Part shown: one piece after another, positions 35,835 to 45,541 of the stretch | Numbering within the stretch: position 1 is the first letter of the stretch | How the letters are laid out: every line of letters begins with the position of its first letter | Assembly (NCBI GenBank): GCA_010206265.1 | Contig: VIQV01000026.1 | Location: 62,001-126,000 of the forward strand | Length of the DNA stretch: 64,000 nucleotides | Direction: 5' to 3' | DNA from: Lachnospiraceae bacterium MD329 | Lineage (GTDB): Bacteria > Bacillota > Clostridia > UBA1381 | Program-made: the position numbers and the translations under genes | The notes under the pieces: generated by a model | The model's database searches: none | What the model was told of the DNA's origin: nothing | The model's input: the letters and a program-made list of their open reading frames with translations, nothing else

Positions 35835-37472
35835 CTATAATTTTTTTAATATTCGGTTAACATACCGTCCTGTGTTCGGTTTTGACGAGTAAACATTTTT
35901 TTTGCTGTTCATTAACTTATAAGCGGCTCGGCGTGCCGTAGCTACGCTGTATTCTGCGGAGAATACCTCTTCGCTGCCGTCATTATCCGAGAAATCTCCC
36001 GATACCGCAAAGTTTTCAATACCTGTAGGCACAATTTCAAGCTTTGACGCGGCAGGGGTAAGATATGATTTATCATACTTTCTGTGACACGGTATTACAT
36101 TGATAACCGTGTCGTGGATATCGTCCCACGCGTCTGAAAGATTCAGGCAGGAGATAAGCTCGTACAGTATTTCTGCGCCAGAACAGTCGGTCATTGATTT
36201 TTCGCTAAACTCGCCTTCGCGGTCAAATTGTGCTGCCGTACCCCAGATTACGGCGACGTCGTCGCTCATATTCTTAAAGTGTGTTGACGGTACAGCGCAG
36301 ATTGTCATTTTCCAGTTTGAATTATCAAGAACAATAACACCATTATAACCAAATGCACCGCAGGTCACTTTATCAATAAGTTCAGGCAAAAGGCGGTTTG
36401 AAAGAGTAATTGTAAATTCCTCTGCTAAATCTCCGTCGTGCTCATCAAAAAATGCGGAAGGGTCTTTAAAATTAGGGTTCTTGCGAGCAAGCTTTTCCCA
36501 TAGCTTATACGGCGAAGAAAAAACTTTGGGTGCGCTTTCATTAAAGCTGCCTATTGCCTCGCAGTCAGCCATTTCGTCTGTAGGGAATATGCAGATATCG
36601 CCGTCATTAAGGTAGAAGGTCTTGCGTATTCCTTTATCGGTGAAGTGAACCGCGCTTACTTTTCCTTCCTCAAAGTCAAGGTCGGAAACATATGCGCCGT
36701 CACGCACATCTATACCGATTTTTTGTATATGCGCTTTAAGAGGCTCAATAATTGTTTCGTCGCGGTCAAATCCGTCAGGCATTGTACCTGAAAGTACGTC
36801 GCCTAAATGCTGTATGCATTGCAGTAATTCATAAGCGCTTGAATTTTCGTCAAATCCATATGACGCGCGCAGCAGCTTATAAAAATAGCTGTCAAAAAAT
36901 TCGTATGGAAGAGCGTCTTCAACAGCCAGCAGTTTAAGCTTTTCTTTTTTCATCTGAATAAGAGAAAGCAGTGACTTTCTTAGTGAACGGCTCAGACGTA
37001 TGTCGGAAATATCCACTACATTTTTGTCCTCGTCAATAAATGTAATGTTTCTGTTATCAGGGTTTGCACGGTATATGTTGAGAATTTCGTCGCAGACAGT
37101 CAGGTCAGGAATATCAAGAGAACTAACCTCGCTGAGCAGGTCAAACAAATTCAGACTGCTTTTTTCGTTTATAATTTTTCCGCGGCGGCAGATGTAGCCG
37201 GTAATTTCATTACCGCGCACAAATGTTCTGTTTGTAAATAAGTGTACGTTTTGTGGTAAAAGCTTACAGTCGCGTACAAGATACAGAGCCGCGGCAAGCG
37301 CTGACAGACCTCCGCCGGTGATGTATGCGTGCTTGTAATTAAGCGCGTGTTCATTTTCAAGCATAACTGCTTTATGCTTTCTGTACTGCGTAACCGCAAT
37401 TGCCGTTACACCGGCAGCCGCCGTTACGGCAGCACCCAGTAAAATAATTTTTTTCAGGTCACTTTTTTTCAT
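35835..37472 (-). CDS. Oleate-hydratase-family (MCRA) flavoprotein, divergent
   Basis: 545 residues with an N-terminal membrane helix (about 8-26) and the FAD Rossmann loop AYITGGGLSALAAALYLVRD typical of the MCRA/oleate hydratase family. The overall order of conserved blocks and the C-terminal GDFSDNDGSEEVFSAEYSVATARRA agree with the family, in which FAD is structural and water is added to the cis-9 double bond of unsaturated fatty acids. However, the active-site block that normally reads like RGGREMENHYECLWDL is here RRGKIINEKSSLNLFDLL, and the YNQYDS-type block is DGFDRDETII. The substrate or activity may therefore differ. Single gene with its own promoter. Confidence 0.75.
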   Translation of the reverse strand: MKKSDLKKIILLGAAVTAAAGVTAIAVTQYRKHKAVMLENEHALNYKHAYITGGGLSALAAALYLVRDCKLLPQNVHLFTNRTFVRGNEITGYICRRGKIINEKSSLNLFDLLSEVSSLDIPDLTVCDEILNIYRANPDNRNITFIDEDKNVVDISDIRLSRSLRKSLLSLIQMKKEKLKLLAVEDALPYEFFDSYFYKLLRASYGFDENSSAYELLQCIQHLGDVLSGTMPDGFDRDETIIEPLKAHIQKIGIDVRDGAYVSDLDFEEGKVSAVHFTDKGIRKTFYLNDGDICIFPTDEMADCEAIGSFNESAPKVFSSPYKLWEKLARKNPNFKDPSAFFDEHDGDLAEEFTITLSNRLLPELIDKVTCGAFGYNGVIVLDNSNWKMTICAVPSTHFKNMSDDVAVIWGTAAQFDREGEFSEKSMTDCSGAEILYELISCLNLSDAWDDIHDTVINVIPCHRKYDKSYLTPAASKLEIVPTGIENFAVSGDFSDNDGSEEVFSAEYSVATARRAAYKLMNSKKNVYSSKPNTGRYVNRILKKL

Positions 37473-37508
37473 TGTAAAACTCTCCTCATACCGTAATCGT
37501 TAATATCT

Positions 37509-37537
37509 ATTGTATCACAAAAAACATAATTTGTACA
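37509..37537 (-). promoter_or_regulatory. Candidate promoter of the oleate-hydratase-like gene
   Basis: Minus strand TGTACA (37532-37537), 17-bp spacer, TACAAT (37509-37514) with an extended TGA just before the -10 box. Confidence 0.45.
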
Positions 37538-37567
37538 TACAAATATTTCAAGTTGACTAAATTTTTG

Positions 37568-37596
37568 TTGAAAATGTTGTAGAAATGTGGTAGAAT
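37568..37596 (+). promoter_or_regulatory. Promoter of the secreted cyclophilin gene
   Basis: TTGAAA (37568-37573), 17-bp spacer, TAGAAT (37591-37596); AAGGAGAG RBS follows. Confidence 0.6.
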
Positions 37597-37626
37597 TAAG
37601 ATATATCAGAATAAGGAGAGTATTAA

Positions 37627-38664
37627 ATGATGAAAAAATCAGTATTTTCTGCGTCAGTGCTGACAGCAGTGCTTGCGTTTACAACAACCGCGTGGGCAAG
37701 CGATATATCAATTGTCGTAAACGGTAATAAAATTGATACGGACAAGCCGCCTGTAATTCAGGAGGAGCGCACACTTGTACCCCTGCGCGCAATAACGGAG
37801 GCATTCGGCTGCGACGTATCGTGGGACAGTGAAACAAGCGGAATAACACTGACTGACGGTGACAGCCTGTATTATACTTGGATTGGACGTGATTACGCCT
37901 TCAAAATGAGTGCTGTAGCTCTTGAAAATGCCGTAAAATTGGAGGCTCCGCCTGTAAATATGGACGGATATACAATGGTTCCGATACGCGCTATAGGAGA
38001 AATGTTCGGAGCAAAAATCGGCTGGGACGGAGCAAGCTCTACCGTTACTGTCGATTACGAAAAGAAAGAAACCGAAAAAGGTCTGGCGGAAAAATTTCAG
38101 TCATATGAAAGAAATATGACCGAAATGTATGACGCATATAAGGGTTACGCAAGCGATACGGCTAAAACCGTAAAGGCTGAAATTCAGCTTGAAAATGGCG
38201 GTGTCATAGCTCTTGAGCTGTATCCCGATATAGCTCCGCAAACAGTTTCAAATTTTGTAAAGCTTGCAAACGATAAGTTTTTTGACGGTCTTGTTTTTCA
38301 TAGAGTAATAAAAGATTTTATGATACAGGGCGGTGGCTTTAATACAGAACTGGAACAGAAGAAAGCCGATACGATTAAGGGTGAATTTATAGTAAACGGC
38401 TATTTTAATCTTATTCCGCATAACCGCGGTATAATTTCAATGGCGCGTACAAGTGTTGATATGAACAGCGCGTCAAGTCAGTTCTTTATTATGCACGCGG
38501 ACGCACATTCGCTTGACGGACAGTACGCGGCATTCGGACGCGTTACAAGCGGTATGGAATATGTCGATAAAGTGGCTGAGGTAAAGACAAAATCGGTTAA
38601 GGAACTCGGAATGGACGATGTACCTGAAGAAAATCAGATAATAAAAACAATTGTTATTAAATAA
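37627..38664 (+). CDS. Secreted copper-amine-oxidase-N domain / cyclophilin peptidyl-prolyl isomerase fusion
   Basis: 345 residues with a signal peptide (about 1-25, cleaved near AWA-SD). Residues about 28-140 form a Cu_amine_oxidN1 domain (INGxxI-like start, RTLVPLRAITEAFGCDVSWD, then MVPIRAIGEMFGAKIGWD), a wall-associated module common in Clostridia that does not itself bind copper. A helical linker leads to a cyclophilin domain (about 175-345) with FVKLANDKFFDGLVFHRVI, FMIQGGGF and SSQFFIMHADAHSLDGQYAAFG. The catalytic Arg in FHRV is present. It probably assists folding of exported proteins at the surface. Start at ATG 37627, with ATG 37630 possible. Confidence 0.9.
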   Translation: MMKKSVFSASVLTAVLAFTTTAWASDISIVVNGNKIDTDKPPVIQEERTLVPLRAITEAFGCDVSWDSETSGITLTDGDSLYYTWIGRDYAFKMSAVALENAVKLEAPPVNMDGYTMVPIRAIGEMFGAKIGWDGASSTVTVDYEKKETEKGLAEKFQSYERNMTEMYDAYKGYASDTAKTVKAEIQLENGGVIALELYPDIAPQTVSNFVKLANDKFFDGLVFHRVIKDFMIQGGGFNTELEQKKADTIKGEFIVNGYFNLIPHNRGIISMARTSVDMNSASSQFFIMHADAHSLDGQYAAFGRVTSGMEYVDKVAEVKTKSVKELGMDDVPEENQIIKTIVIK

Positions 38665-38669
38665 TAACG

Positions 38670-38699
38670 GAGCTGCCGCGTTTGCGTCAGCTCTTTTTT
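38670..38699 (+). terminator. Intrinsic terminator after the cyclophilin gene
   Basis: GAGCTGCCGC (38670-38679) pairs with GCGTCAGCTC (38684-38693) with one mismatch, followed by TTTTTT. Confidence 0.8.
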
Positions 38700-38830
38700 G
38701 TTAATGTGAATAATGACAGTGTGTTTATGGCAAAAATGATATAGAAAGTGTATATTGTAAAAAAACTGTGAACTTCATACAAAAACAGAGTATAATGTGG
38801 AAAAATGTACATATGTTGGGAAAATGAGGC

Positions 38831-38858
38831 TTGCATTTTAAAATACTTGTGATAAAAT
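38831..38858 (+). promoter_or_regulatory. Candidate promoter of the atp operon
   Basis: TTGCAT (38831-38836), 16-bp spacer, TAAAAT (38853-38858) with extended TGA at 38850-38852. A second TATAAT at 38791-38796 has a poor -35 box and could be an alternative. Confidence 0.5.
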
Positions 38859-38888
38859 AAAAATAAAAGTGAAACGGAGGAATAAAAA

Positions 38889-39287
38889 ATGTCTGATACG
38901 TTAAAAAAAGAAATATTAAATATTTCTCTGATAACACTGCTGTTTGGAATTGTACAGGTTATAATAACAATTCCCGCGGGGTATTTCGGACGTTCGGTGG
39001 TATTCGGTACACTGCTGGGCTGTGCTGTGGCAATATTTAATTTTACACTTATGGGCATTATTCTTGAACAATGTGTAGCGCGTCAGAATGGCGCGTCGTA
39101 TCTGGCAGGTTTCGGGTACATTTTTCGTCTGGCAATAATAGCCGCGGCGGTAATATGGGCAATGAAGACGACATATCTGAATTATGTCTGCGTAATAATC
39201 CCGTTGGTGTTTCCGCAGCTTTCAATATTTGTTTTGAATGTTATAAGAAAAAAGGAAAGGAAAGCAAAGGATAATGAACGGACCTAA
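38889..39287 (+). CDS. atpI: ATP synthase subunit I (AtpI-like)
   Basis: 132 residues with four predicted membrane helices (for example TLLFGIVQVIITIPAGYF, GTLLGCAVAIFNFTLMGIIL) and a basic C-terminal tail. Size, topology and position directly before atpB fit the ATP_synt_I family, which helps assemble the c ring. The last 14 bases overlap atpB. CGGAGGA RBS before ATG 38889. Confidence 0.85.
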   Translation: MSDTLKKEILNISLITLLFGIVQVIITIPAGYFGRSVVFGTLLGCAVAIFNFTLMGIILEQCVARQNGASYLAGFGYIFRLAIIAAAVIWAMKTTYLNYVCVIIPLVFPQLSIFVLNVIRKKERKAKDNERT

Positions 39288-39996
39288 AGTAATATTTACA
39301 ATACCGCTATTCTCCGGTATAAAGGTTACGGAAAGTATAGTAAATATGTGGATAATAATAGCCGCGCTTACGCTCCTGTCCGTATGGCTTACAAGAGGTC
39401 TGAAGGTACGAAATCCTTCAAAAAAGCAGTTGGTAATTGAAAAGCTTGTGATAATGCTTAATGACCTTGTACGAGATACTATGGGAGAAAGTTATATGTC
39501 GTTTGCTCCGTATATAGGCACACTGTTTATAATATCAATAGTCGGAAGTTTGTCGTCGCTTGTGGGACTCAGACCGTATACTGGCGATTTAAGCGTAATA
39601 CTTGCGTGGTCTGTTGTAACTTTTGTGCTGATACAGGCAAACGGAATAAAGCGTCACGGAATCGGAGGTTACTTCAAGTCGTTTACCGCTCCTGCGGCAT
39701 TTATAACACCGCTTAATATTATAAGCGAGATTGCAAGTCCTGTATCAATGACGTTCCGTCATTTCGGAAATATTGCGGCAGGAATAGTAATAACCTCGCT
39801 CGTGTACGGCGGCTTGGCGTCGCTGAGTTCGGTAGTCCTTTCGTGGATACCGAGTGATGTAATAGAGTCAATACCGATTTTGCAGGTGGGTTTGCCTGCG
39901 GTATTGTCAATATATTTTGACCTGTTTACAAGCTTTTTACAGGCGTATATCATTTGTATGCTTACTATGGTATTTATACAAATGAAAGGCGAATAA
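39274..39996 (+). CDS. atpB: F-ATP synthase subunit a
   Basis: 240 residues with about six helices. The essential arginine of the ion half-channel lies in MTFRHFGNIAAG. The C-terminal helix PAVLSIYFDLFTSFLQAYIICMLTM is typical. It forms the stator channel through which Na+ or H+ reaches the c ring. The start overlaps atpI, indicating coupled translation; there is a 51-base gap before atpE. Confidence 0.95.
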   Translation: MNGPKVIFTIPLFSGIKVTESIVNMWIIIAALTLLSVWLTRGLKVRNPSKKQLVIEKLVIMLNDLVRDTMGESYMSFAPYIGTLFIISIVGSLSSLVGLRPYTGDLSVILAWSVVTFVLIQANGIKRHGIGGYFKSFTAPAAFITPLNIISEIASPVSMTFRHFGNIAAGIVITSLVYGGLASLSSVVLSWIPSDVIESIPILQVGLPAVLSIYFDLFTSFLQAYIICMLTMVFIQMKGE

Positions 39997-40017
39997 AGCC
40001 ATAAAAAGTAATAATAA

Positions 40018-40302
<285 letters not shown>

Positions 40303-40326
40303 TTAATCAGAAAGGAATGATAGTCA

Positions 40327-40821
40327 GTGGAGGGATTTTTGGATTTTGTCACTATTGATATGTGGACAATGATTTTTACTTGGCTTAATCTTATTATTCT
40401 GTTTTTGCTTTTAAAGAAGTTTTTGTTTGGACCTGTAAATAAAATTCTCTTGGCTCGCGCAGAGGAGATTGAAACTGCCTATACGACGGCTGAGAGTGCA
40501 AAACGCGAGGCGGCGGAGCTGCGCGGCGAATATGAACAACAGATACGTTCTGCAAAAGACGAGGCAGACGGAATTATAAAGTCCGCTGTTTCTGCGGCAA
40601 AGGAACGTTCGGAATCTATCGTCAATGAGGCGCAGGAAACAGCTCAGCGTATAGCAGAAAAAAGCCGTGAGCAGATAGAAATTGATAAAAAGAACGCGCT
40701 CAGAGAGGCAAGAGGTGATATTGCATCAATGGCGGTTGATGTTGCCGAAAAACTTATCGGTGAGCGTATCAGCGACAGCGCGGACGATAAACTTATTGAA
40801 AGTATAATTGATAAGATATAA
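40327..40821 (+). CDS. atpF: F-ATP synthase subunit b
   Basis: 164 residues: one N-terminal membrane helix (about 10-30, MIFTWLNLIILFLLLKKFLF) and a long charged amphipathic helix rich in Ala, Glu, Arg (about 40-140) that dimerizes as the peripheral stalk. The start is GTG 40327 behind AAAGGA; no in-frame ATG fits. Single b gene, no b-prime. Confidence 0.93.
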   Translation: MEGFLDFVTIDMWTMIFTWLNLIILFLLLKKFLFGPVNKILLARAEEIETAYTTAESAKREAAELRGEYEQQIRSAKDEADGIIKSAVSAAKERSESIVNEAQETAQRIAEKSREQIEIDKKNALREARGDIASMAVDVAEKLIGERISDSADDKLIESIIDKI

Positions 40822-40839
40822 CAGAAACAGGTGATTAAA

Positions 40840-41364
40840 ATGACGGCGAAAACATATGGTATGTCTATTCATTCTCTTGCGAAAGAGGAAGGCTTGGAGG
40901 AGGAAATACTGTCGGAACTGAGCTATGTTTCAAAGCTTTTTGACGAGCACCCCGACTATGTAAAGATACTCGATTCGCCTCAGATAGACCGCGGTGAGCT
41001 TATGACTGTTTTAAATGAGGATTTTTCAGGCAAAATAGGGCGCTACACGCTTAATTTTCTGAAACTGTTAAGTGAACGTCATATGGTTCATCATTTACAG
41101 GACAGTTTTAAAGAGTATGAGCGTCTTTATAATGTGGAAAAAAATATTAAACTGGTGGACGTAACGACAGCAAGACCTCTGAAAGAAGAGCTTAAAAACC
41201 GTTTGCGTGAAAAGCTTGAAAATAAGCTCGGCGGCAGGATAGTTATAAAAGAGCATATAGACAAGAGCTGTATAGGCGGAATAGTTATTGAATCAGAAGA
41301 ACGGCGTATTGACGCTGATATAAAAACGGAACTTGATAAAATAAAAAGAGCCTTGACGGAGTAA
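40840..41364 (+). CDS. atpH: F-ATP synthase subunit delta
   Basis: About 174 residues of the OSCP/delta family: N-terminal six-helix bundle ([30 protein letters not shown]) and C-terminal part with [18 protein letters not shown]. It joins the peripheral stalk to F1. An in-frame GTG at 40831 is part of the RBS (CAGGTGA), so ATG 40840 is chosen. Confidence 0.92.
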   Translation: MTAKTYGMSIHSLAKEEGLEEEILSELSYVSKLFDEHPDYVKILDSPQIDRGELMTVLNEDFSGKIGRYTLNFLKLLSERHMVHHLQDSFKEYERLYNVEKNIKLVDVTTARPLKEELKNRLREKLENKLGGRIVIKEHIDKSCIGGIVIESEERRIDADIKTELDKIKRALTE

Positions 41365-41378
41365 TAATAGGAGAAGAA

Positions 41379-42863
41379 ATGCAGGATTTAAGTAAGGTTA
41401 TAAAAGACAGGATTAAAAATTATGACAATGTTATAAATGAAACAGAAACTGGATATGTCATTGAAGTCGGCGACGGAATTGCGCGTATTCACGGATTGAG
41501 CAACTGTATGTCAGGCGAGCTTATTGAGCTTGGCAACGGCGTAATGTCAATGGCAATGAATCTTGAAGAGAACTTTGTCAGTGTGGTAATTCTTGGCGGA
41601 GAAAGTTCTGTAAAAGAAGGAACTGCCGCAAAACGCACGGGCAAGGTTGCGGAGGTTCCTGTCGGTGACGGACTTCTCGGACGTGTTGTTGACGCGCTCG
41701 GAAATCCTATTGACGGTAAGGGCGCAATTGATTCTGACGGCTATAGAAATGTCGAAGAGCCTGCGTCGGGAATCATAGAGCGTAAATCGGTCAGCGTGCC
41801 TCTGCAAACAGGAATTAAAGCTATTGATTCAATGATACCGATAGGTCGCGGTCAGCGTGAGCTGATAATTGGTGACAGACAAACAGGTAAATCAGCTATT
41901 GCGGTAGATACAATAATAAATCAGCGCGGAACAGGCGTTTTATGTATATATGTTGCAATAGGGCAAAAACGCTCTACAGTTGCTTCGCTTGTTGACAAAC
42001 TTCAGAATGCAGGAGCGATGGACTATACAATAGTAGTTTCGGCAACTGCGTCAGAGGCGCCTGCACTGCAGTACATTGCGCCTTACGCAGGCTGTGCGAT
42101 GGGAGAATATTTTATGTATAAGGGCAGGGACGCGCTTATTGTATATGATGATTTATCAAAACACGCGGTTGCATACCGTGCGCTTTCACTGTTATTAAGA
42201 CGTTCACCTGGAAGAGAGGCATACCCCGGCGATGTGTTTTATCTTCATTCGCGTCTGCTTGAACGCGCGGCGCGTCTGTCGGACGACTTGGGAGGCGGTT
42301 CGCTTACGGCACTGCCTATTATTGAAACTCAGGCAGGCGATGTATCAGCGTATATACCTACGAATGTAATATCAATTACGGACGGTCAGATATTCCTTGA
42401 AACAGAGCTTTTCCACGCAGGAATTATGCCTGCTGTAAACCCAGGTATAAGTGTGTCACGAGTAGGAGGCAACGCGCAGCTTAAAGCTATGAAAAAGGTT
42501 GCAGGAAGTCTGAAACTTGCGTATTCCCAGTATAGGGAACTTCAGGCTTTTGCCCAATTTGGTTCTGACCTTGACGAGGACACAAAACGACGTCTGGCAA
42601 AAGGCGAAAGAATAGTTGAAGTGCTGAAACAGGGACGTAACAAGCCCGTAAGAGTGGAATTGCAGGTAGCCATAATTTATGCTGTAACAAACGATTTGCT
42701 GGAGGATATTCCTGTAAATAAAATACGCGAATTTGAAAGCCGTTTGTTTGAATATATAGAAAACAACGCGCACGATATAATAGATAATATAGCGTCAAGC
42801 GGTGACTTGACGGAGGAAACCGAACAGAAACTGAGAAAAGCGATAGAGGAATGTAAGAGGTAA
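41379..42863 (+). CDS. atpA: F-ATP synthase subunit alpha
   Basis: 494 residues. Walker [14 protein letters not shown], the region [13 protein letters not shown], and the signature [14 protein letters not shown] are intact. It forms the non-catalytic nucleotide sites of the F1 head. RBS GGAGAAG before ATG 41379; 4 bases to atpG. Confidence 0.97.
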   Translation: MQDLSKVIKDRIKNYDNVINETETGYVIEVGDGIARIHGLSNCMSGELIELGNGVMSMAMNLEENFVSVVILGGESSVKEGTAAKRTGKVAEVPVGDGLLGRVVDALGNPIDGKGAIDSDGYRNVEEPASGIIERKSVSVPLQTGIKAIDSMIPIGRGQRELIIGDRQTGKSAIAVDTIINQRGTGVLCIYVAIGQKRSTVASLVDKLQNAGAMDYTIVVSATASEAPALQYIAPYAGCAMGEYFMYKGRDALIVYDDLSKHAVAYRALSLLLRRSPGREAYPGDVFYLHSRLLERAARLSDDLGGGSLTALPIIETQAGDVSAYIPTNVISITDGQIFLETELFHAGIMPAVNPGISVSRVGGNAQLKAMKKVAGSLKLAYSQYRELQAFAQFGSDLDEDTKRRLAKGERIVEVLKQGRNKPVRVELQVAIIYAVTNDLLEDIPVNKIREFESRLFEYIENNAHDIIDNIASSGDLTEETEQKLRKAIEECKR

Positions 42864-42867
42864 CATT

Positions 42868-43710
42868 ATGTCGGCATCGAATATGAAGGCAATTAAAAAC
42901 AGAATGAAAAGTATTAAAAGTACGCGCCAGATAACGAAGGCGATGGAGCTTGTGTCAACGTCTAAAATGAATAAGGCAATGGAGCGTATTGAGCAGTCAA
43001 AGCCGTATTTTGAAATACTTTCACAAACGCTTGATGATATAGCGCGTGACAATCGGGATTTTTCGTCTGTGTTCACACGCCCGAGAGAGGGCAGAACTTG
43101 CCATATTGTAATTGCAGGCGACAGAGGGCTTGCAGGCGGTTACAATCATAATCTGTTTAAATCGCTTGATGTACAAAGCAAAGATATAATTTTTCCGATT
43201 GGAAAAAAAGTAACTGAGCATTTTCCTAAGGAGAGGTTATATACAGAGGAGTATGAACGAGCAGGTGATATAGGGCTTACGCATTGTCACGAAATAGGCA
43301 GAATTATTGCCTCTGCCTATGAAAAAGGTGAGTTTACGCGTGTAACTCTTTCGTATACAAGTTATAAAAATATGTTGGTGCAGGAGCCTAAGACAGTAAA
43401 TATACTGCCGATACACATAGAGCATACAACCGAGGGTTTGCGTAATACACGTTACAGTCTTACAATATACGAACCTGACGCGGAAACGGTTTTTGAGCGG
43501 ATAGTGCCGGGCTATATTGCAGGAATGATATACGGAGCAGTGTCCGAATCGGTAGCGTCTGAGCTTAGCGCAAGACGTAACGCTATGGAATCGGCTACGA
43601 ATAATGCAGACGAAATGCTTAACAAACTGGAGCTTGAATATAACAGCGCAAGGCAGGCGTCAATAACTCAGGAGCTGACTGAAATTATTGCAGGCGCTGA
43701 AAATTTGTAA
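42868..43710 (+). CDS. atpG: F-ATP synthase subunit gamma
   Basis: 280 residues. The N-terminal coiled-coil helix (IKNRMKSIKSTRQITKAMEL) and C-terminal helix (NNADEMLNKLELEYNSARQASITQELTEI) are well conserved and form the rotor shaft; the middle Rossmann-like domain includes VIAGDRGLAGGYN. It sits between alpha and beta genes as usual. Confidence 0.95.
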   Translation: MSASNMKAIKNRMKSIKSTRQITKAMELVSTSKMNKAMERIEQSKPYFEILSQTLDDIARDNRDFSSVFTRPREGRTCHIVIAGDRGLAGGYNHNLFKSLDVQSKDIIFPIGKKVTEHFPKERLYTEEYERAGDIGLTHCHEIGRIIASAYEKGEFTRVTLSYTSYKNMLVQEPKTVNILPIHIEHTTEGLRNTRYSLTIYEPDAETVFERIVPGYIAGMIYGAVSESVASELSARRNAMESATNNADEMLNKLELEYNSARQASITQELTEIIAGAENL

Positions 43711-43723
43711 CAGAAAGGCGTAG

Positions 43724-45127
<1,404 letters not shown>

Positions 45128-45151
45128 ATCTCTTTGAGGAGGGAGCAGAAG

Positions 45152-45424
45152 TTGAATACATTTCATTTACAGATAGTAACGCCTTCGGGACTTGTTTTTG
45201 ATGATAATGCAGGTGCAGTTACAGTTCGTACCGCCGCAGGTGATATAGGCATATTAGCAGGACACGCAGACTATGTCGCGCCTGTAATCAATGGTACGGC
45301 ACGAGTGACATATACAAATGGTGACGTTAAAACAGCATTGTGCGACGGCGGACTTGTAAGCGTTAAACACGGTGTTGTACGGCTTGTTACAGAAAAATTC
45401 GAATGGAATGGGGACACTAAATAA
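45152..45424 (+). CDS. atpC: F-ATP synthase subunit epsilon, short form without C-terminal helices
   Basis: About 90 residues. The N-terminal beta-sandwich is complete (LQIVTPSGLVFDDNA, AAGDIGILAGHADYVAPV, ALCDGGLVSV), but the protein ends just after it. The two C-terminal helices (about 45 residues) that inhibit ATP hydrolysis in the usual 130-140 residue subunit are missing. The frame reaches back to TTG 45134, but AGGAGGG there is the RBS, so TTG 45152 is the start. The TAA stop lies in the terminator hairpin. Confidence 0.9.
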   Translation: MNTFHLQIVTPSGLVFDDNAGAVTVRTAAGDIGILAGHADYVAPVINGTARVTYTNGDVKTALCDGGLVSVKHGVVRLVTEKFEWNGDTK

Positions 45425-45439
45425 TTTAGTGTCCCTTTT
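45411..45439 (+). terminator. Intrinsic terminator of the atp operon, overlapping the atpC stop
   Basis: GGGACACTAAA (45411-45421), loop TAA, TTTAGTGTCCC (45425-45435), TTTT. The atpC stop codon (45422-45424) forms the loop. Confidence 0.85.
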
Positions 45440-45486
45440 GCGTGCTCGGTACATTTTATAGGGAGAATATAATTTGAGGTTTTGTA

Positions 45487-45516
45487 TTGACAATCTGCAT
45501 TAATGTAGAGTATACT
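45487..45516 (+). promoter_or_regulatory. GH2 gene promoter with a near-palindrome filling the spacer
   Basis: TTGACA (45487-45492), 18-bp spacer, TATACT (45511-45516). The spacer contains TCTGCATTAATGTAGA (45494-45509), symmetric at seven of eight pairs, a likely repressor operator. RBS GGAGGG precedes ATG 45542. Confidence 0.65.
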
Positions 45517-45541
45517 AACCTATGAAAATGGAGGGATAAAA

